A DNA stretch of 5,178 nt, from positions 1 through 5,178 of the forward strand of contig JAICTU010000581.1 of the NCBI GenBank assembly GCA_025936205.1, written 5' to 3'. The translations under genes and the position numbers were made by a program. Shown here in pieces: positions 1 through 5,178 of this stretch; the stretch's first letter is position 1; every line of letters starts with the position of its first letter. The DNA comes from Polyangiaceae bacterium. GTDB lineage: Bacteria; Myxococcota; Polyangia; Polyangiales; Polyangiaceae. Under the pieces are notes generated by a model. That model was not told where the DNA came from. It ran no database searches and saw nothing but the letters and a program-made list of their open reading frames with translations.

Positions 1-422
1 ATGCGCTGCGCCGCCTCGGCAACGATGCGAGCTGCCGCACGCCCGTGCGCCACCAGCGACACCTGTTGAGGCCCGCGCGCCGTCTCGATGCGCAGCTCCG
101 AGCCCTGCACGTGGATGCGCTGCATGTCACACCAGGGCAAGCACTGCGCCTCCCCTGGATCGCCGACGGTGACGCCGCGAGCCCCCACCCGTACCGGGGG
201 CGCCTCGCGCAGCCACAGGGCGAGGCCGATCGCCGCCGCGAGCGCCCCGCCGAGCAGGGCCCAGCCCGAGCCCGCGATCGGGTCGCGCGCGAGCCAGAGC
301 CCAAACACGCCGGCGCCGAGCCCCGCACAACCGAGCGCCACGAGCCCGATGCCCAGCTTGGAGCTCGCGCTCGGCAGCGCCAGGAAGCGACGTTCGAGTT
401 CGGGGGTCAGGGGGGTGGACAC
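1..422 (-). CDS. Two-helix membrane protein with PH-like C-terminal region (partial, 3' end off window)
   Basis: Read on the minus strand from a GTG at 422, this frame stays open for 140 codons to the window edge, so the C-terminus is missing. After a short polar N-terminus (STPLTPELERRF) there are two hydrophobic helices, about residues 24-45 and 53-71, joined by a short loop. A soluble stretch follows with beta-strand-like alternation (PPVRVGARGVTVGD, then LPWCDMQRIHV and LRIETARGPQQVSLV). Two helices followed by a strand-rich domain with an 'LPW.DM..I' turn resemble small bacterial PH-like membrane proteins. That is a fold-level guess, not a recognised family, and I assign no function. An in-frame GTG at 488 would add 22 residues. 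I prefer 422 because the added part is not protein-like and would cover the divergent promoter. A purine-rich GGGGAGGG lies about 18 nt upstream, too far for a normal ribosome site. The gene is divergent from the one at 497. Confidence 0.7.
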   Translation of the reverse strand, partial: MSTPLTPELERRFLALPSASSKLGIGLVALGCAGLGAGVFGLWLARDPIAGSGWALLGGALAAAIGLALWLREAPPVRVGARGVTVGDPGEAQCLPWCDMQRIHVQGSELRIETARGPQQVSLVAHGRAAARIVAEAAQR

Positions 423-429
423 CGGCGAG

Positions 430-435
430 AGCTTA
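430..435 (-). promoter_or_regulatory. Possible -10 element (TAAGCT) for the leftward gene
   Basis: Reading the minus strand, TAAGCT ends 7 nt before the GTG at 422. A TTGGCC at about 459-454 could act as a weak -35. The spacing would put the transcription start at or next to the start codon. The match to TATAAT is poor (three of six), so this is only suggestive. Confidence 0.25.
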
Positions 436-480
436 TCTCGCCCTCCCCGGAGCGGCCAAAGGGAAAGGTCTCGCCAGCGA

Positions 481-489
481 TGGTACACT
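481..489 (+). promoter_or_regulatory. Extended -10 promoter element (TGGTACACT), probably leaderless
   Basis: TGnTACACT fits the extended -10 pattern, with TACACT matching TATAAT at four of six positions including the key T-A and final T. No good -35 is seen (GGGAAA at 461-466), which is typical of promoters relying on the TG extension. Only 7 nt separate it from the ATG at 497, so transcription would start on or just before the start codon. That fits the absence of a Shine-Dalgarno sequence. Confidence 0.5.
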
Positions 490-496
490 CCGCACG

Positions 497-1846
497 ATGC
501 GGCGGCTTTTGCTCGCGTTGCCGGCGATGGCCGTAGCGATCGTGCTCTGGGCCGTCCTGACCGCAGGCTGGGCCAGGCCCGTGGAGGTGGCGCGAATGTT
601 CGGCGGTCCCACCCGGGGCGGCACGAGCGCGAGCTGGTTGGTGTTGGTGGAGCATCTGGACGCCGGGCAACGCAGCCCGAGTCCGGGGCGCTCACTGCGG
701 GTGAGGGCGAGCGCCGGCGCGCAAAATGCGAGCTGGACCGGCAAGACCGATGGCTCGGGACTCGCCGAAGTGCGGCTCGAGCTCGCACGACCGCTCGACA
801 CCGATCCGCTGGTCCGCATCGAGGCTGGCGACGGCGCAGTGCTGGCCGAAGGGGTGGTCGCGCTGAGTGGGGAGAATTGGCGCAGCAGCGCCCAGCGACG
901 GGGTGGCTGGCTTCCGGGGCAGCAGCTTCCGGGGCAAGCCGACAGCGGGCTCTGGCTGCGCGTGGCTCCCTCGGAGGGCACGTTCGCCGTACCGTTCTCC
1001 AGCGAGCTGGTGATCGAGGTCACGCAGGGCCCGGCGCTGGCTGCCGCATCTGGCGGCCTGGTGTCCGGCGCGCAGCCGGTGGGCGGCGCCACGCTGGAGC
1101 TGGAGCTGAGCGGAGCCGAGCCCGCCACCGCCCGGGCGCGCAGCGATGCCCAGGGCCGCGCTCGCGTCGAGCTCCGCCCTGAGGAGCACGCCATCGTCTT
1201 GCGGCTGAACGCACGGGCTTCCCTGCCCGGCGCGCCCGAGCTCGCGGGGCAGTGGTACGGCGCGCTCCCAGTGACGCCGGGCGCGCTGCATGCGGAGCTG
1301 GACGGCACCCGCTTGCTGGTGCGTTCGCCGATCCCGCGCGATGTGGCTTTCGTCAGCCTGGTGGATAGCGAGCGGCGGCTCGCTGGCTACGTGCTCGAGC
1401 TCACGCCCGATGCCGATGGTGCGCGCGCCAGCGTGGAGCTCTCGCCGCCCCTGCTCCAGCGCCTGCAGAATGAGGACGTCTTCGCGGTCGTCTCCAGCCA
1501 GCCCGACAAGCGCTCGGCGAGCAGCGTGGGCTGGCCCTTGCACGTCGGAGTGCAACCCGCCTCGAGCTTCGATGCGCCCGACCAATTGCTGCTCGACGGC
1601 AGCGCCGGAGTGCTGGCGCGCGAGAGCGCGCAACGGCGAAAGCGCCGCTGGACGGCGGCCTTGCTGCTCGGCGCGGTGGGTGCGCTGACCCTGGCCGCGT
1701 TCGCGCGCGAGCTGCGGCGCCCGGTGCAGCAGTCCGGCCCCGATGCGCTCCAGCTCGGCTCCCAGCGCTGGTGGATCGGGCTGGCGCTGGCCTGCTTGCT
1801 GCTGGGCCTGGGCGCCCTCACCTACTTTGGACTGTTGCAGCGCTGA
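497..1846 (+). CDS. Exported membrane-anchored protein with two Ig-like repeats, function unknown
   Basis: The product is 449 residues and I do not recognise its family. Residues 1-24 form a signal sequence or anchor: two arginines followed by a long hydrophobic run. The middle, about 40-380, is beta-rich and should lie outside the cytoplasm. Two segments share a layout seen in Ig-like or carboxypeptidase-regulatory-like domains: about 65-125 with KTDGSGLAEVRLELA, and about 195-245 with RSDAQGRARVELRPE. Each has a T/S-D-x-x-G turn leading into an alternating strand. Two hydrophobic helices close the protein, about 385-401 (just after an RRKRR cluster that favours a cytoplasmic flank) and 427-446. 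The layout is a large extracytoplasmic region tethered at both ends, and no catalytic motif is visible. The ATG at 497 gives the best signal sequence; no ribosome site precedes it, but an extended -10 lies 7 nt upstream. The gene has its own promoter region and 155 bp of spacer behind it. Confidence 0.85.
   Translation: MRRLLLALPAMAVAIVLWAVLTAGWARPVEVARMFGGPTRGGTSASWLVLVEHLDAGQRSPSPGRSLRVRASAGAQNASWTGKTDGSGLAEVRLELARPLDTDPLVRIEAGDGAVLAEGVVALSGENWRSSAQRRGGWLPGQQLPGQADSGLWLRVAPSEGTFAVPFSSELVIEVTQGPALAAASGGLVSGAQPVGGATLELELSGAEPATARARSDAQGRARVELRPEEHAIVLRLNARASLPGAPELAGQWYGALPVTPGALHAELDGTRLLVRSPIPRDVAFVSLVDSERRLAGYVLELTPDADGARASVELSPPLLQRLQNEDVFAVVSSQPDKRSASSVGWPLHVGVQPASSFDAPDQLLLDGSAGVLARESAQRRKRRWTAALLLGAVGALTLAAFARELRRPVQQSGPDALQLGSQRWWIGLALACLLLGLGALTYFGLLQR
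911..940 (+). repeat. 15-bp in-frame tandem duplication (LPGQ-Q-LPGQ)
   Basis: CTTCCGGGGCA occurs at 911-921 and again at 926-936, exactly 15 bp apart and in frame, encoding LPGQQ then LPGQA at residues 139-148 of the Ig-like protein. It looks like a recent small slippage duplication in the linker between the two beta-rich repeats. Confidence 0.6.
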
Positions 1847-1872
1847 TTCGATGCAGAGCGATTCTCAACGAT

Positions 1873-1926
1873 ACGGGTGAAGCCGCACACTCGCTTTTCT
1901 GCTCAAGTCATCCGCAACTCACCCGT
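1873..1926. repeat. 8-bp perfect inverted repeat, arms 38 nt apart
   Basis: ACGGGTGA at 1873-1880 is matched by its reverse complement TCACCCGT at 1919-1926. The arms could pair in RNA or bind a dimeric protein. A single 8-bp pair in a 155-bp region could also arise by chance, so the functional claim is weak. Confidence 0.35.
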
Positions 1927-1957
1927 TCCCGATAGCAGCCAAAGAACGCCAGCGATC

Positions 1958-1974
1958 CGACTCGCTTCGGGTCG
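1958..1974. repeat. Short hairpin (7-bp stem, 3-nt loop) upstream of the SprA-related gene
   Basis: CGACTCG (1958-1964) pairs with CGGGTCG (1968-1974) around a CTT loop, with one G-T wobble. It lies 27 nt before the ATG at 2002. No T-run follows on either strand, so it is not a standard terminator; it may be a structured 5' leader or chance. Confidence 0.3.
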
Positions 1975-2001
1975 AAAGCGCTCCCCTCCGGGCTGACTCT
2001 G

Positions 2002-2673
2002 ATGCAATTGCAAACGACCCAGCGCCTCGGCGCCACTCCGGCCGTCACCGGATCGCAGGTGGTGCGCGCGCACGAAGAGCGCGAGCCACGTCCGATCCGA
2101 TCGGGCAACGATGCGGGCACCGCGCGCGCGCGCACCCAGGGCGAAGCGGCGGTGTTGCATCTCGGCGCGCAGGCGGTGGAGCGCGCGCAGCAGCGCGAGG
2201 AGTCAGAGGCGGCGACGGCCGAACCCGAGAGCCAGCGCCCGGAGCGCGAGCCAGAACCGGGAGACCAACGCGCCCTCGACGAGCTGCGCCAGCGCGATCG
2301 CGAGGTGCGCGGCCAAGAGCGGACCCACCGCAATGCGGGCGGAGAATACGCGGGCTCGAGCGAGCTCGACTACCAGGTGGGCCCTGACGGGCGGCGCTAT
2401 GCCGTCGCCGGGTCGACGCCGATCGACGTCTCCCCGGTGCCCAACGACCCCGAGGAAACGCTGCGCAAGATGAAGATCGTGCGCGGCGCGGCCACCGCGC
2501 CGGCCAATCCCTCGGATGCCGATCGCAAGGTGGCCGCCGAAGCGGAGCGGCAGGCGCGGCAGGCGCGCGCGGAAATGGCGGCCCAGCGCTACGGCAAAGC
2601 CCGAGAGCTCGCGCCCGACAGCTCGGCAGACGCGGATTCTGCCCGCGCAAAGCCCCTCGCTCTCCGGGTCTGA
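2002..2673 (+). CDS. SprA-related putative metalloprotease (PF12118 type) with QExxH in place of HExxH
   Basis: The 223-residue product has a charged, low-complexity N-terminal half (about 25-90, rich in Glu, Arg and Gln). The SprA-related domain, often annotated 'putative metalloprotease CJM1_0395 family', follows at about 92-195. Family landmarks are clear: LRQRDREVRG (95-104), the glycine-rich NAGGEYAG, YQVGPDGRRYAVAG (124-137), IDVSPVPNDPEET (141-153), then RKMKIVRGAATAPANPSDADRKVAAEA. From memory of the family, DREVR is followed by AHE-x-AH, an HExxH zinc motif. Here the matching residues are Q105-E-R-T-H109, so the first histidine is glutamine (codon CAA at 2314-2316, one base from CAC). 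Glu106 and His109 remain. Protease activity is a family prediction and is doubtful for this copy. A QAR-QAR repeat sits at residues 184-189. There is no signal peptide and no ribosome site before the ATG. The N-terminal boundary is less certain than the domain. Confidence 0.92.
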   Translation: MQLQTTQRLGATPAVTGSQVVRAHEEREPRPIRSGNDAGTARARTQGEAAVLHLGAQAVERAQQREESEAATAEPESQRPEREPEPGDQRALDELRQRDREVRGQERTHRNAGGEYAGSSELDYQVGPDGRRYAVAGSTPIDVSPVPNDPEETLRKMKIVRGAATAPANPSDADRKVAAEAERQARQARAEMAAQRYGKARELAPDSSADADSARAKPLALRV

Positions 2674-2676
2674 GAT

Positions 2677-2698
2677 CCCCGAAGGGGCCCTGACCCCT
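2677..2698. repeat. Two overlapping small hairpins after the SprA-related gene
   Basis: CCCC-GAA-GGGG (2677-2687) and AGGGG-CCCTGA-CCCCT (2683-2698) share the same G-run, so only one can form at a time. They lie just after the stop codon, in the 95-bp gap before the kinase. No T-run follows, so an intrinsic terminator is not supported, though they could slow polymerase or protect an mRNA end. Confidence 0.3.
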
Positions 2699-2731
2699 GA
2701 TCCCTGGCGCTGGCCCCCTTCTGCCCTCCGG

Positions 2732-2760
2732 TTGCATTGGGCCGGCGCTGGCGGTAGTCC
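2732..2760 (+). promoter_or_regulatory. Weak candidate promoter ahead of the sensor kinase
   Basis: TTGCAT (2732-2737) and TAGTCC (2755-2760) are 17 nt apart, the standard spacing. TTGCAT matches four of six -35 positions, but TAGTCC is a poor -10. TAGTCC ends 8 nt before the ATG at 2769, again a leaderless-like geometry. The kinase could equally be read through from the upstream gene. Confidence 0.25.
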
Positions 2761-2768
2761 CAGACGCG

Positions 2769-4355
2769 ATGCCCGGTCGAATCCGCCGCCGGCTGGCGCT
2801 GGCCATCGTGCTCACGGCCTTGATCCCCGTGTGCGCGGCCATCTGGCTCTCGCGCAGCATGCTCAGCCAGAGCTCGGCGCGCTTCTTTCTGCCGGAGATC
2901 GGGCAACGCCTCGGACAATCGCTGGAGCTGTATCAGGAGCTGGCCGCTGCCGTGAAGGGCCGCATGCGCGCGGACGCGGAGGCCATCGCCAGCTCCCCGG
3001 CGCTGCGCGAGGCGGCGCGAGCGCGCGACCCGGCCGCACTGGCGACCGCGCTTCACTCCGAGCTCGAGCGGCGCCCGGAGCTGGTGTCGCTGGTGCTGAA
3101 AGACGCGGACGAGGTGCAGCTCGCCCGGACCGATCGCGGCCATCCGATCGATCCCGATCGCGAGCTGCAGCTGGAGGTGCACCAGGAGCTCGGCGACGAC
3201 GCGGAGCTGGAGGCGGTGTTTGCGACGGATCGCGCGCGCTTCGAGCAGCTGGAGGACATGAGCCGCTTCGTCGATACCTATGCGCAGGTCGCGCAGCGCC
3301 GCGAGGCCGACGAGCGCACCTACGTATACGCCTTCGCCGCCTTGCTCGGCATCACCATCGTGGCGGCGGTCGGCGTCGGCAGCGCCCTGGCAGAAGGCGT
3401 CTCCAGCCGTCTCGCACGGCTGGTCGCGGCGACGGAGCAGGTCGGCGCGGGCGATCTGAGCTTGCGCGTGAAGGTCGGCGGCCAGGACGAGATCGGCGAG
3501 CTCGCGCGAGCCTTCAATCACATGCTGGGTGAGATCGAGACGAACCGCGGACGCATCGAGTACCTGCAGCAGCTCGCCACCTGGCAGGGCATGGCGCGAC
3601 GGCTGGCGCACGAGATCAAGAACCCGCTCACCCCCATCCAGCTGGCGGTGCAGGAGATTCACCAGCGCTACACGGGCTCGGACCCCGCGTACCGGCAGGT
3701 GGTCAATACCACGCTGGAGGTGGTGGAGGCCGAGGTCGGCACGCTGCACAGGCTGGTCAGCGAGTTCTCGGACTTCGCGCGGCTGCCCAAGGCCAAGGTC
3801 TCGGCGGACGACCTGTACGCCTTCCTGGAGGCGCAGCGCGACCAGCGTTTGCTGGGCGCCACATCGCAGAGCACGGCCCGCGTCGAGTTTCAGATCCCGG
3901 AAGGGAGCGCTCCGGTGCGCCTCGACCGGCAGATGTTCCGGCGCGTGCTGATCAACCTGATCAACAACGCCAGCCGTGCGACACAGGGCGCAGCGACGGG
4001 CCGCACCCCGAGCGAGTCGGGCCTGATCCGCATCGTCGCCGAAGGCGGCGCTGGCAAGTGGCTGCGCCTGCACGTCGACGACAACGGCCCGGGCATCCCC
4101 GAGGCCTTGCGCCCCACCATCTTCGATCCCTACGTCACCCACACCGCCGGAGGCACCGGGCTCGGCCTCGCGATCGTGAAGAAGATCGTGGTCGAGCACG
4201 GCGGCACCATCGATGTCGGCGACAGCCCACTCGGCGGCGCGCGCATCAGCATCGTGCTGCCCCGCGACGACTCCGGCGACGATCGACCTCAGCGCGACCT
4301 CGATCACTCCGAGCCCGCACTGGGGGCTGCGGTCGCACGCGCGGGACAGGACTAA
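2769..4355 (+). CDS. NtrY-like membrane sensor histidine kinase
   Basis: This 528-residue two-component sensor would autophosphorylate on histidine and pass phosphate to an unidentified response regulator. Domains in order: helix at 8-28; extracytoplasmic sensing region, about 29-185, mostly helical and charged; second helix at 187-207; HAMP linker at about 208-260 (LARLVAATEQVGAGDLSLRV, then DEIGELARAFNHM); dimerisation/phosphoacceptor domain with the H-box HEIKNPLTP, phosphorylated His281; ATPase domain with N-box LINLINNA (Asn400), G1 DNGPGIP (438-444), F-box IFDPYVT and G2 GTGLGLAIV (462-470). The H-box and PYVT...GTGLGL wording are closest to the NtrY group, although NtrY itself is longer and usually has a PAS domain between HAMP and the kinase core, which is absent here. 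The usual TTK after the F-box reads THT. The 28-residue tail is polar and unstructured. No receiver domain or adjacent regulator is present. The ATG lacks a ribosome site, but no alternative start exists just upstream and the first helix needs it. Confidence 0.95.
   Translation: MPGRIRRRLALAIVLTALIPVCAAIWLSRSMLSQSSARFFLPEIGQRLGQSLELYQELAAAVKGRMRADAEAIASSPALREAARARDPAALATALHSELERRPELVSLVLKDADEVQLARTDRGHPIDPDRELQLEVHQELGDDAELEAVFATDRARFEQLEDMSRFVDTYAQVAQRREADERTYVYAFAALLGITIVAAVGVGSALAEGVSSRLARLVAATEQVGAGDLSLRVKVGGQDEIGELARAFNHMLGEIETNRGRIEYLQQLATWQGMARRLAHEIKNPLTPIQLAVQEIHQRYTGSDPAYRQVVNTTLEVVEAEVGTLHRLVSEFSDFARLPKAKVSADDLYAFLEAQRDQRLLGATSQSTARVEFQIPEGSAPVRLDRQMFRRVLINLINNASRATQGAATGRTPSESGLIRIVAEGGAGKWLRLHVDDNGPGIPEALRPTIFDPYVTHTAGGTGLGLAIVKKIVVEHGGTIDVGDSPLGGARISIVLPRDDSGDDRPQRDLDHSEPALGAAVARAGQD
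4348..4351 (+). promoter_or_regulatory. Ribosome binding site (AGGA) of the thioredoxin gene
   Basis: AGGA ends 6 nt before the ATG at 4358, inside the last codons of the kinase. It is the clearest Shine-Dalgarno sequence in the window. It fixes the thioredoxin start at 4358 although the frame is open far upstream within the kinase gene, and it fits translation from a shared mRNA. Confidence 0.7.
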
Positions 4356-4357
4356 AT

Positions 4358-4951
4358 ATGGCACGCGACATCCCTCGAAGCTCCAACAACCCGCGCTCCA
4401 ACGAGTCGCCGCGCAGCCCCTGGTCGACGCCGATCGCGGTGTTCGTGGCCGCCGCCCTCTTCGGCTACCTCGCGCTGCCCTTCCTGTCACGGCAGGTCTC
4501 GCCCCGCGGCAAGCTGCTCGGGGGCCCTGCGCCCGAATTCAGCTTGCCCGTGATTCACGGCGGCGACAGCTCGAGCCGCATCAGCCTGCACGCGCTCGCC
4601 GGCAACGTGGTGGTACTCGACTTCTGGGCGAGCTGGTGCAAGCCGTGCCTGGCCCAGTCGCGCATTTTGAGCGAGCTCGCCCCCAAGCACGCCGCCGACA
4701 AGGTGATGTTCGTGGGCGTCAATACCTCCGATACCCGCGAGCGCGCCGAGGCCTTCTCGAAGGCCCACGACCTGCCCTATCCGAGCGTGTTCGACGAGGG
4801 CGAAGTGGCGAATGCGTACGGCGCCGAGGGCCTGCCGACGCTGGTCGTGATCGACCCCTCGGGACGTGTCGCTGACGTCAATGTAGGCGTGCTCGGCCCT
4901 GCCGAGCTGGAAGGCGCCATCCAGGCAGCCGCTCGCCAACCCGCGCCGTAG
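4358..4951 (+). CDS. TlpA/ResA-like membrane-anchored thioredoxin
   Basis: The 197-residue product has a short polar N-terminus, one hydrophobic anchor at about 24-42, and a thioredoxin-fold domain facing the periplasm. Landmarks of the AhpC/TSA-TlpA group are: GGPAPEFSLP (55-64), the strand NVVVLDFWASW, the redox pair C94-K-P-C97 in WCKPC, MFVGVNTSD (117-125), and the cis-proline in GLPT (Pro160) followed by LVVIDPSGR. By family, such proteins reduce or exchange disulfides outside the cytoplasm, for example in cytochrome c maturation; the exact partner cannot be told here because no cytochrome biogenesis gene is nearby. The anchor has no obvious cleavage site or lipobox, so it probably stays tethered. 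The gene begins 2 nt after the kinase stop, so the two are almost surely in one operon and possibly translationally coupled. Confidence 0.95.
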   Translation: MARDIPRSSNNPRSNESPRSPWSTPIAVFVAAALFGYLALPFLSRQVSPRGKLLGGPAPEFSLPVIHGGDSSSRISLHALAGNVVVLDFWASWCKPCLAQSRILSELAPKHAADKVMFVGVNTSDTRERAEAFSKAHDLPYPSVFDEGEVANAYGAEGLPTLVVIDPSGRVADVNVGVLGPAELEGAIQAAARQPAP

Positions 4952-4954
4952 CTC

Positions 4955-4963
4955 TGATATACC
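4955..4963 (+). promoter_or_regulatory. Possible extended -10 (TGATATACC) before the UppP-like gene
   Basis: TGnTATACC lies in the 20-nt gap between the thioredoxin stop and the ATG at 4972, ending 8 nt before that ATG. TATACC matches TATAAT at four of six positions. No -35 is visible. It could give the UppP-like gene a second, leaderless transcript besides operon read-through. Confidence 0.35.
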
Positions 4964-4971
4964 GAGAGCGG

Positions 4972-5178
4972 ATGATCTACGGTCTGGGGCTCGAGGACGC
5001 CATTTGCCTGGGGCTCGTGCACGGACTCACCCAGTTCTTGCCGCTCTCGAGCGATGCGCACGTGGCGCTGGCCGAAACCCTGCTCGATCTGAGCACTGGG
5101 GTCATGGACGCCAGCGACCAGCTCGCGACCTTGCACGCCTGCCTGCGGGCGGGCACGCTGCTCGCCGCCCTCTGCTAC
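4972..5178 (+). CDS. UppP/BacA-like undecaprenyl-diphosphatase homologue with altered catalytic motif (partial)
   Basis: Sixty-nine codons are visible before the window ends; the family is usually about 260-290 residues, so roughly a quarter is seen. UppP proteins are polytopic membrane enzymes that dephosphorylate undecaprenyl diphosphate to recycle the lipid carrier of cell-wall synthesis, and they can give bacitracin resistance. The signature region is HGLTQFLPLSSDAH at 17-30, against EGLTEFLPVSSTGH in the E. coli protein, with the same numbering by ungapped comparison from memory. The fold-defining G-T-FLP-SS core, Ser27 and His30 are kept, but the two acidic residues Glu17 and Glu21 are His and Gln. 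A second hydrophobic segment, about 51-69, matches the family's next helix. The second catalytic motif (PGxSRS-type) lies beyond the window. The ATG follows a weak GAGAG at 4964-4968. The 20-nt gap makes it likely to belong to the kinase-thioredoxin operon. Confidence 0.82.
   Translation, partial: MIYGLGLEDAICLGLVHGLTQFLPLSSDAHVALAETLLDLSTGVMDASDQLATLHACLRAGTLLAALCY

Larger units (their letters stand above)
1847..2001. other. Intergenic spacer with inverted repeats
   Basis: This 155-bp gap holds no convincing coding frame on either strand. It is lower in GC than its surroundings, which suits regulatory DNA. It carries an 8-bp perfect inverted repeat and a short hairpin, listed separately. 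I see no intrinsic terminator with a T-run and no strong -35/-10 pair. Confidence 0.6.

Noticed and set aside
88..1182. 364-codon plus-strand frame
   Set aside because: It crosses the divergent promoter and overlaps the real genes on both sides in another frame. The product is Arg/Ala/Gly low complexity with no helix or motif.
692..1633. 313-codon minus-strand frame opposite the Ig-like protein gene
   Set aside because: The sense frame has a signal sequence, beta-rich repeats and membrane helices; the antisense frame has no recognisable features.
1903..2160. Small 85-codon minus-strand gene covering the spacer at 1847-2001
   Set aside because: More than half is antisense to the SprA-related gene, it has no ribosome site, and the product resembles no known protein.
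2677..2698. Intrinsic terminator between the SprA-related gene and the kinase
   Set aside because: Small GC hairpins are present but stems are only 4-5 bp and no T-run follows on either strand.
2045..2860. 271-codon minus-strand frame over the SprA-related gene
   Set aside because: It is antisense to a conserved family domain and its product is Arg/Pro/Ala-rich with no structure.
2516..3532. 338-codon plus-strand frame spanning the SprA-related/kinase junction
   Set aside because: It overlaps the 3' end of one real gene and the 5' third of another in a shifted frame, with Arg/Gly/Ala-rich sequence and no motif.
4058..4357. Upstream extension of the thioredoxin frame to an ATG at 4058
   Set aside because: The added 100 residues are Arg/His-rich shadow sequence inside the kinase ATPase domain. 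The AGGA site and the membrane anchor support the ATG at 4358.
2589..4490. 633-codon open frame on the minus strand opposite the sensor kinase
   Set aside because: It lies antisense to an unmistakable kinase with all boxes intact. Its translation shows no domain and is rich in Arg, Ala, Leu and Asp as expected from the complement of GC-rich codons. Long antisense frames are common at this GC content.

Overview
The window is a GC-rich bacterial chromosomal segment with six protein-coding genes, two of them cut by the window edges. Very high GC, an NtrY-type sensor kinase, an SprA-related (PF12118) protein and a TlpA-type thioredoxin together suggest a proteobacterium-like, diderm organism. Myxococcota (old Deltaproteobacteria) is my best guess. 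This is an inference from composition and gene families, because no marker gene is present. I see no rRNA or tRNA gene, CRISPR array, insertion sequence or phage gene.

Layout. (1) Positions 1-422, minus strand: the 5' part of a gene for a two-helix membrane protein with a PH-like tail, running off the left edge. (2) A 74-bp divergent promoter gap. (3) Positions 497-1846, plus: an unrecognised exported and membrane-anchored protein with two Ig-like beta-rich repeats and two C-terminal membrane helices. (4) A 155-bp spacer, lower in GC than its surroundings, holding an 8-bp inverted repeat and a 7-bp hairpin. (5) Positions 2002-2673, plus: an SprA-related putative metalloprotease whose HExxH motif reads QERTH. 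(6) Positions 2769-4355, plus: an NtrY-like membrane sensor histidine kinase. (7) Positions 4358-4951, plus: a membrane-tethered TlpA/ResA-like thioredoxin with a WCKPC active site, 2 nt after the kinase. (8) Position 4972 to the right edge, plus: the start of an UppP/BacA-like undecaprenyl-diphosphatase homologue with altered catalytic acidic residues.

The last three genes are tightly packed and probably co-transcribed. Together they look like an envelope-facing set: a sensor with an extracytoplasmic domain, a thiol-redox protein and a lipid-carrier phosphatase homologue. No response regulator lies in the window. The most notable observations are the substituted catalytic motifs in two separate enzyme families (QExxH in the SprA-related protein, HxxxQ in the UppP homologue) and a recurring TAnnnn element 7-8 nt before several start codons that lack a Shine-Dalgarno sequence, which hints at leaderless transcripts. 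Nothing here proves an undescribed multi-gene system.
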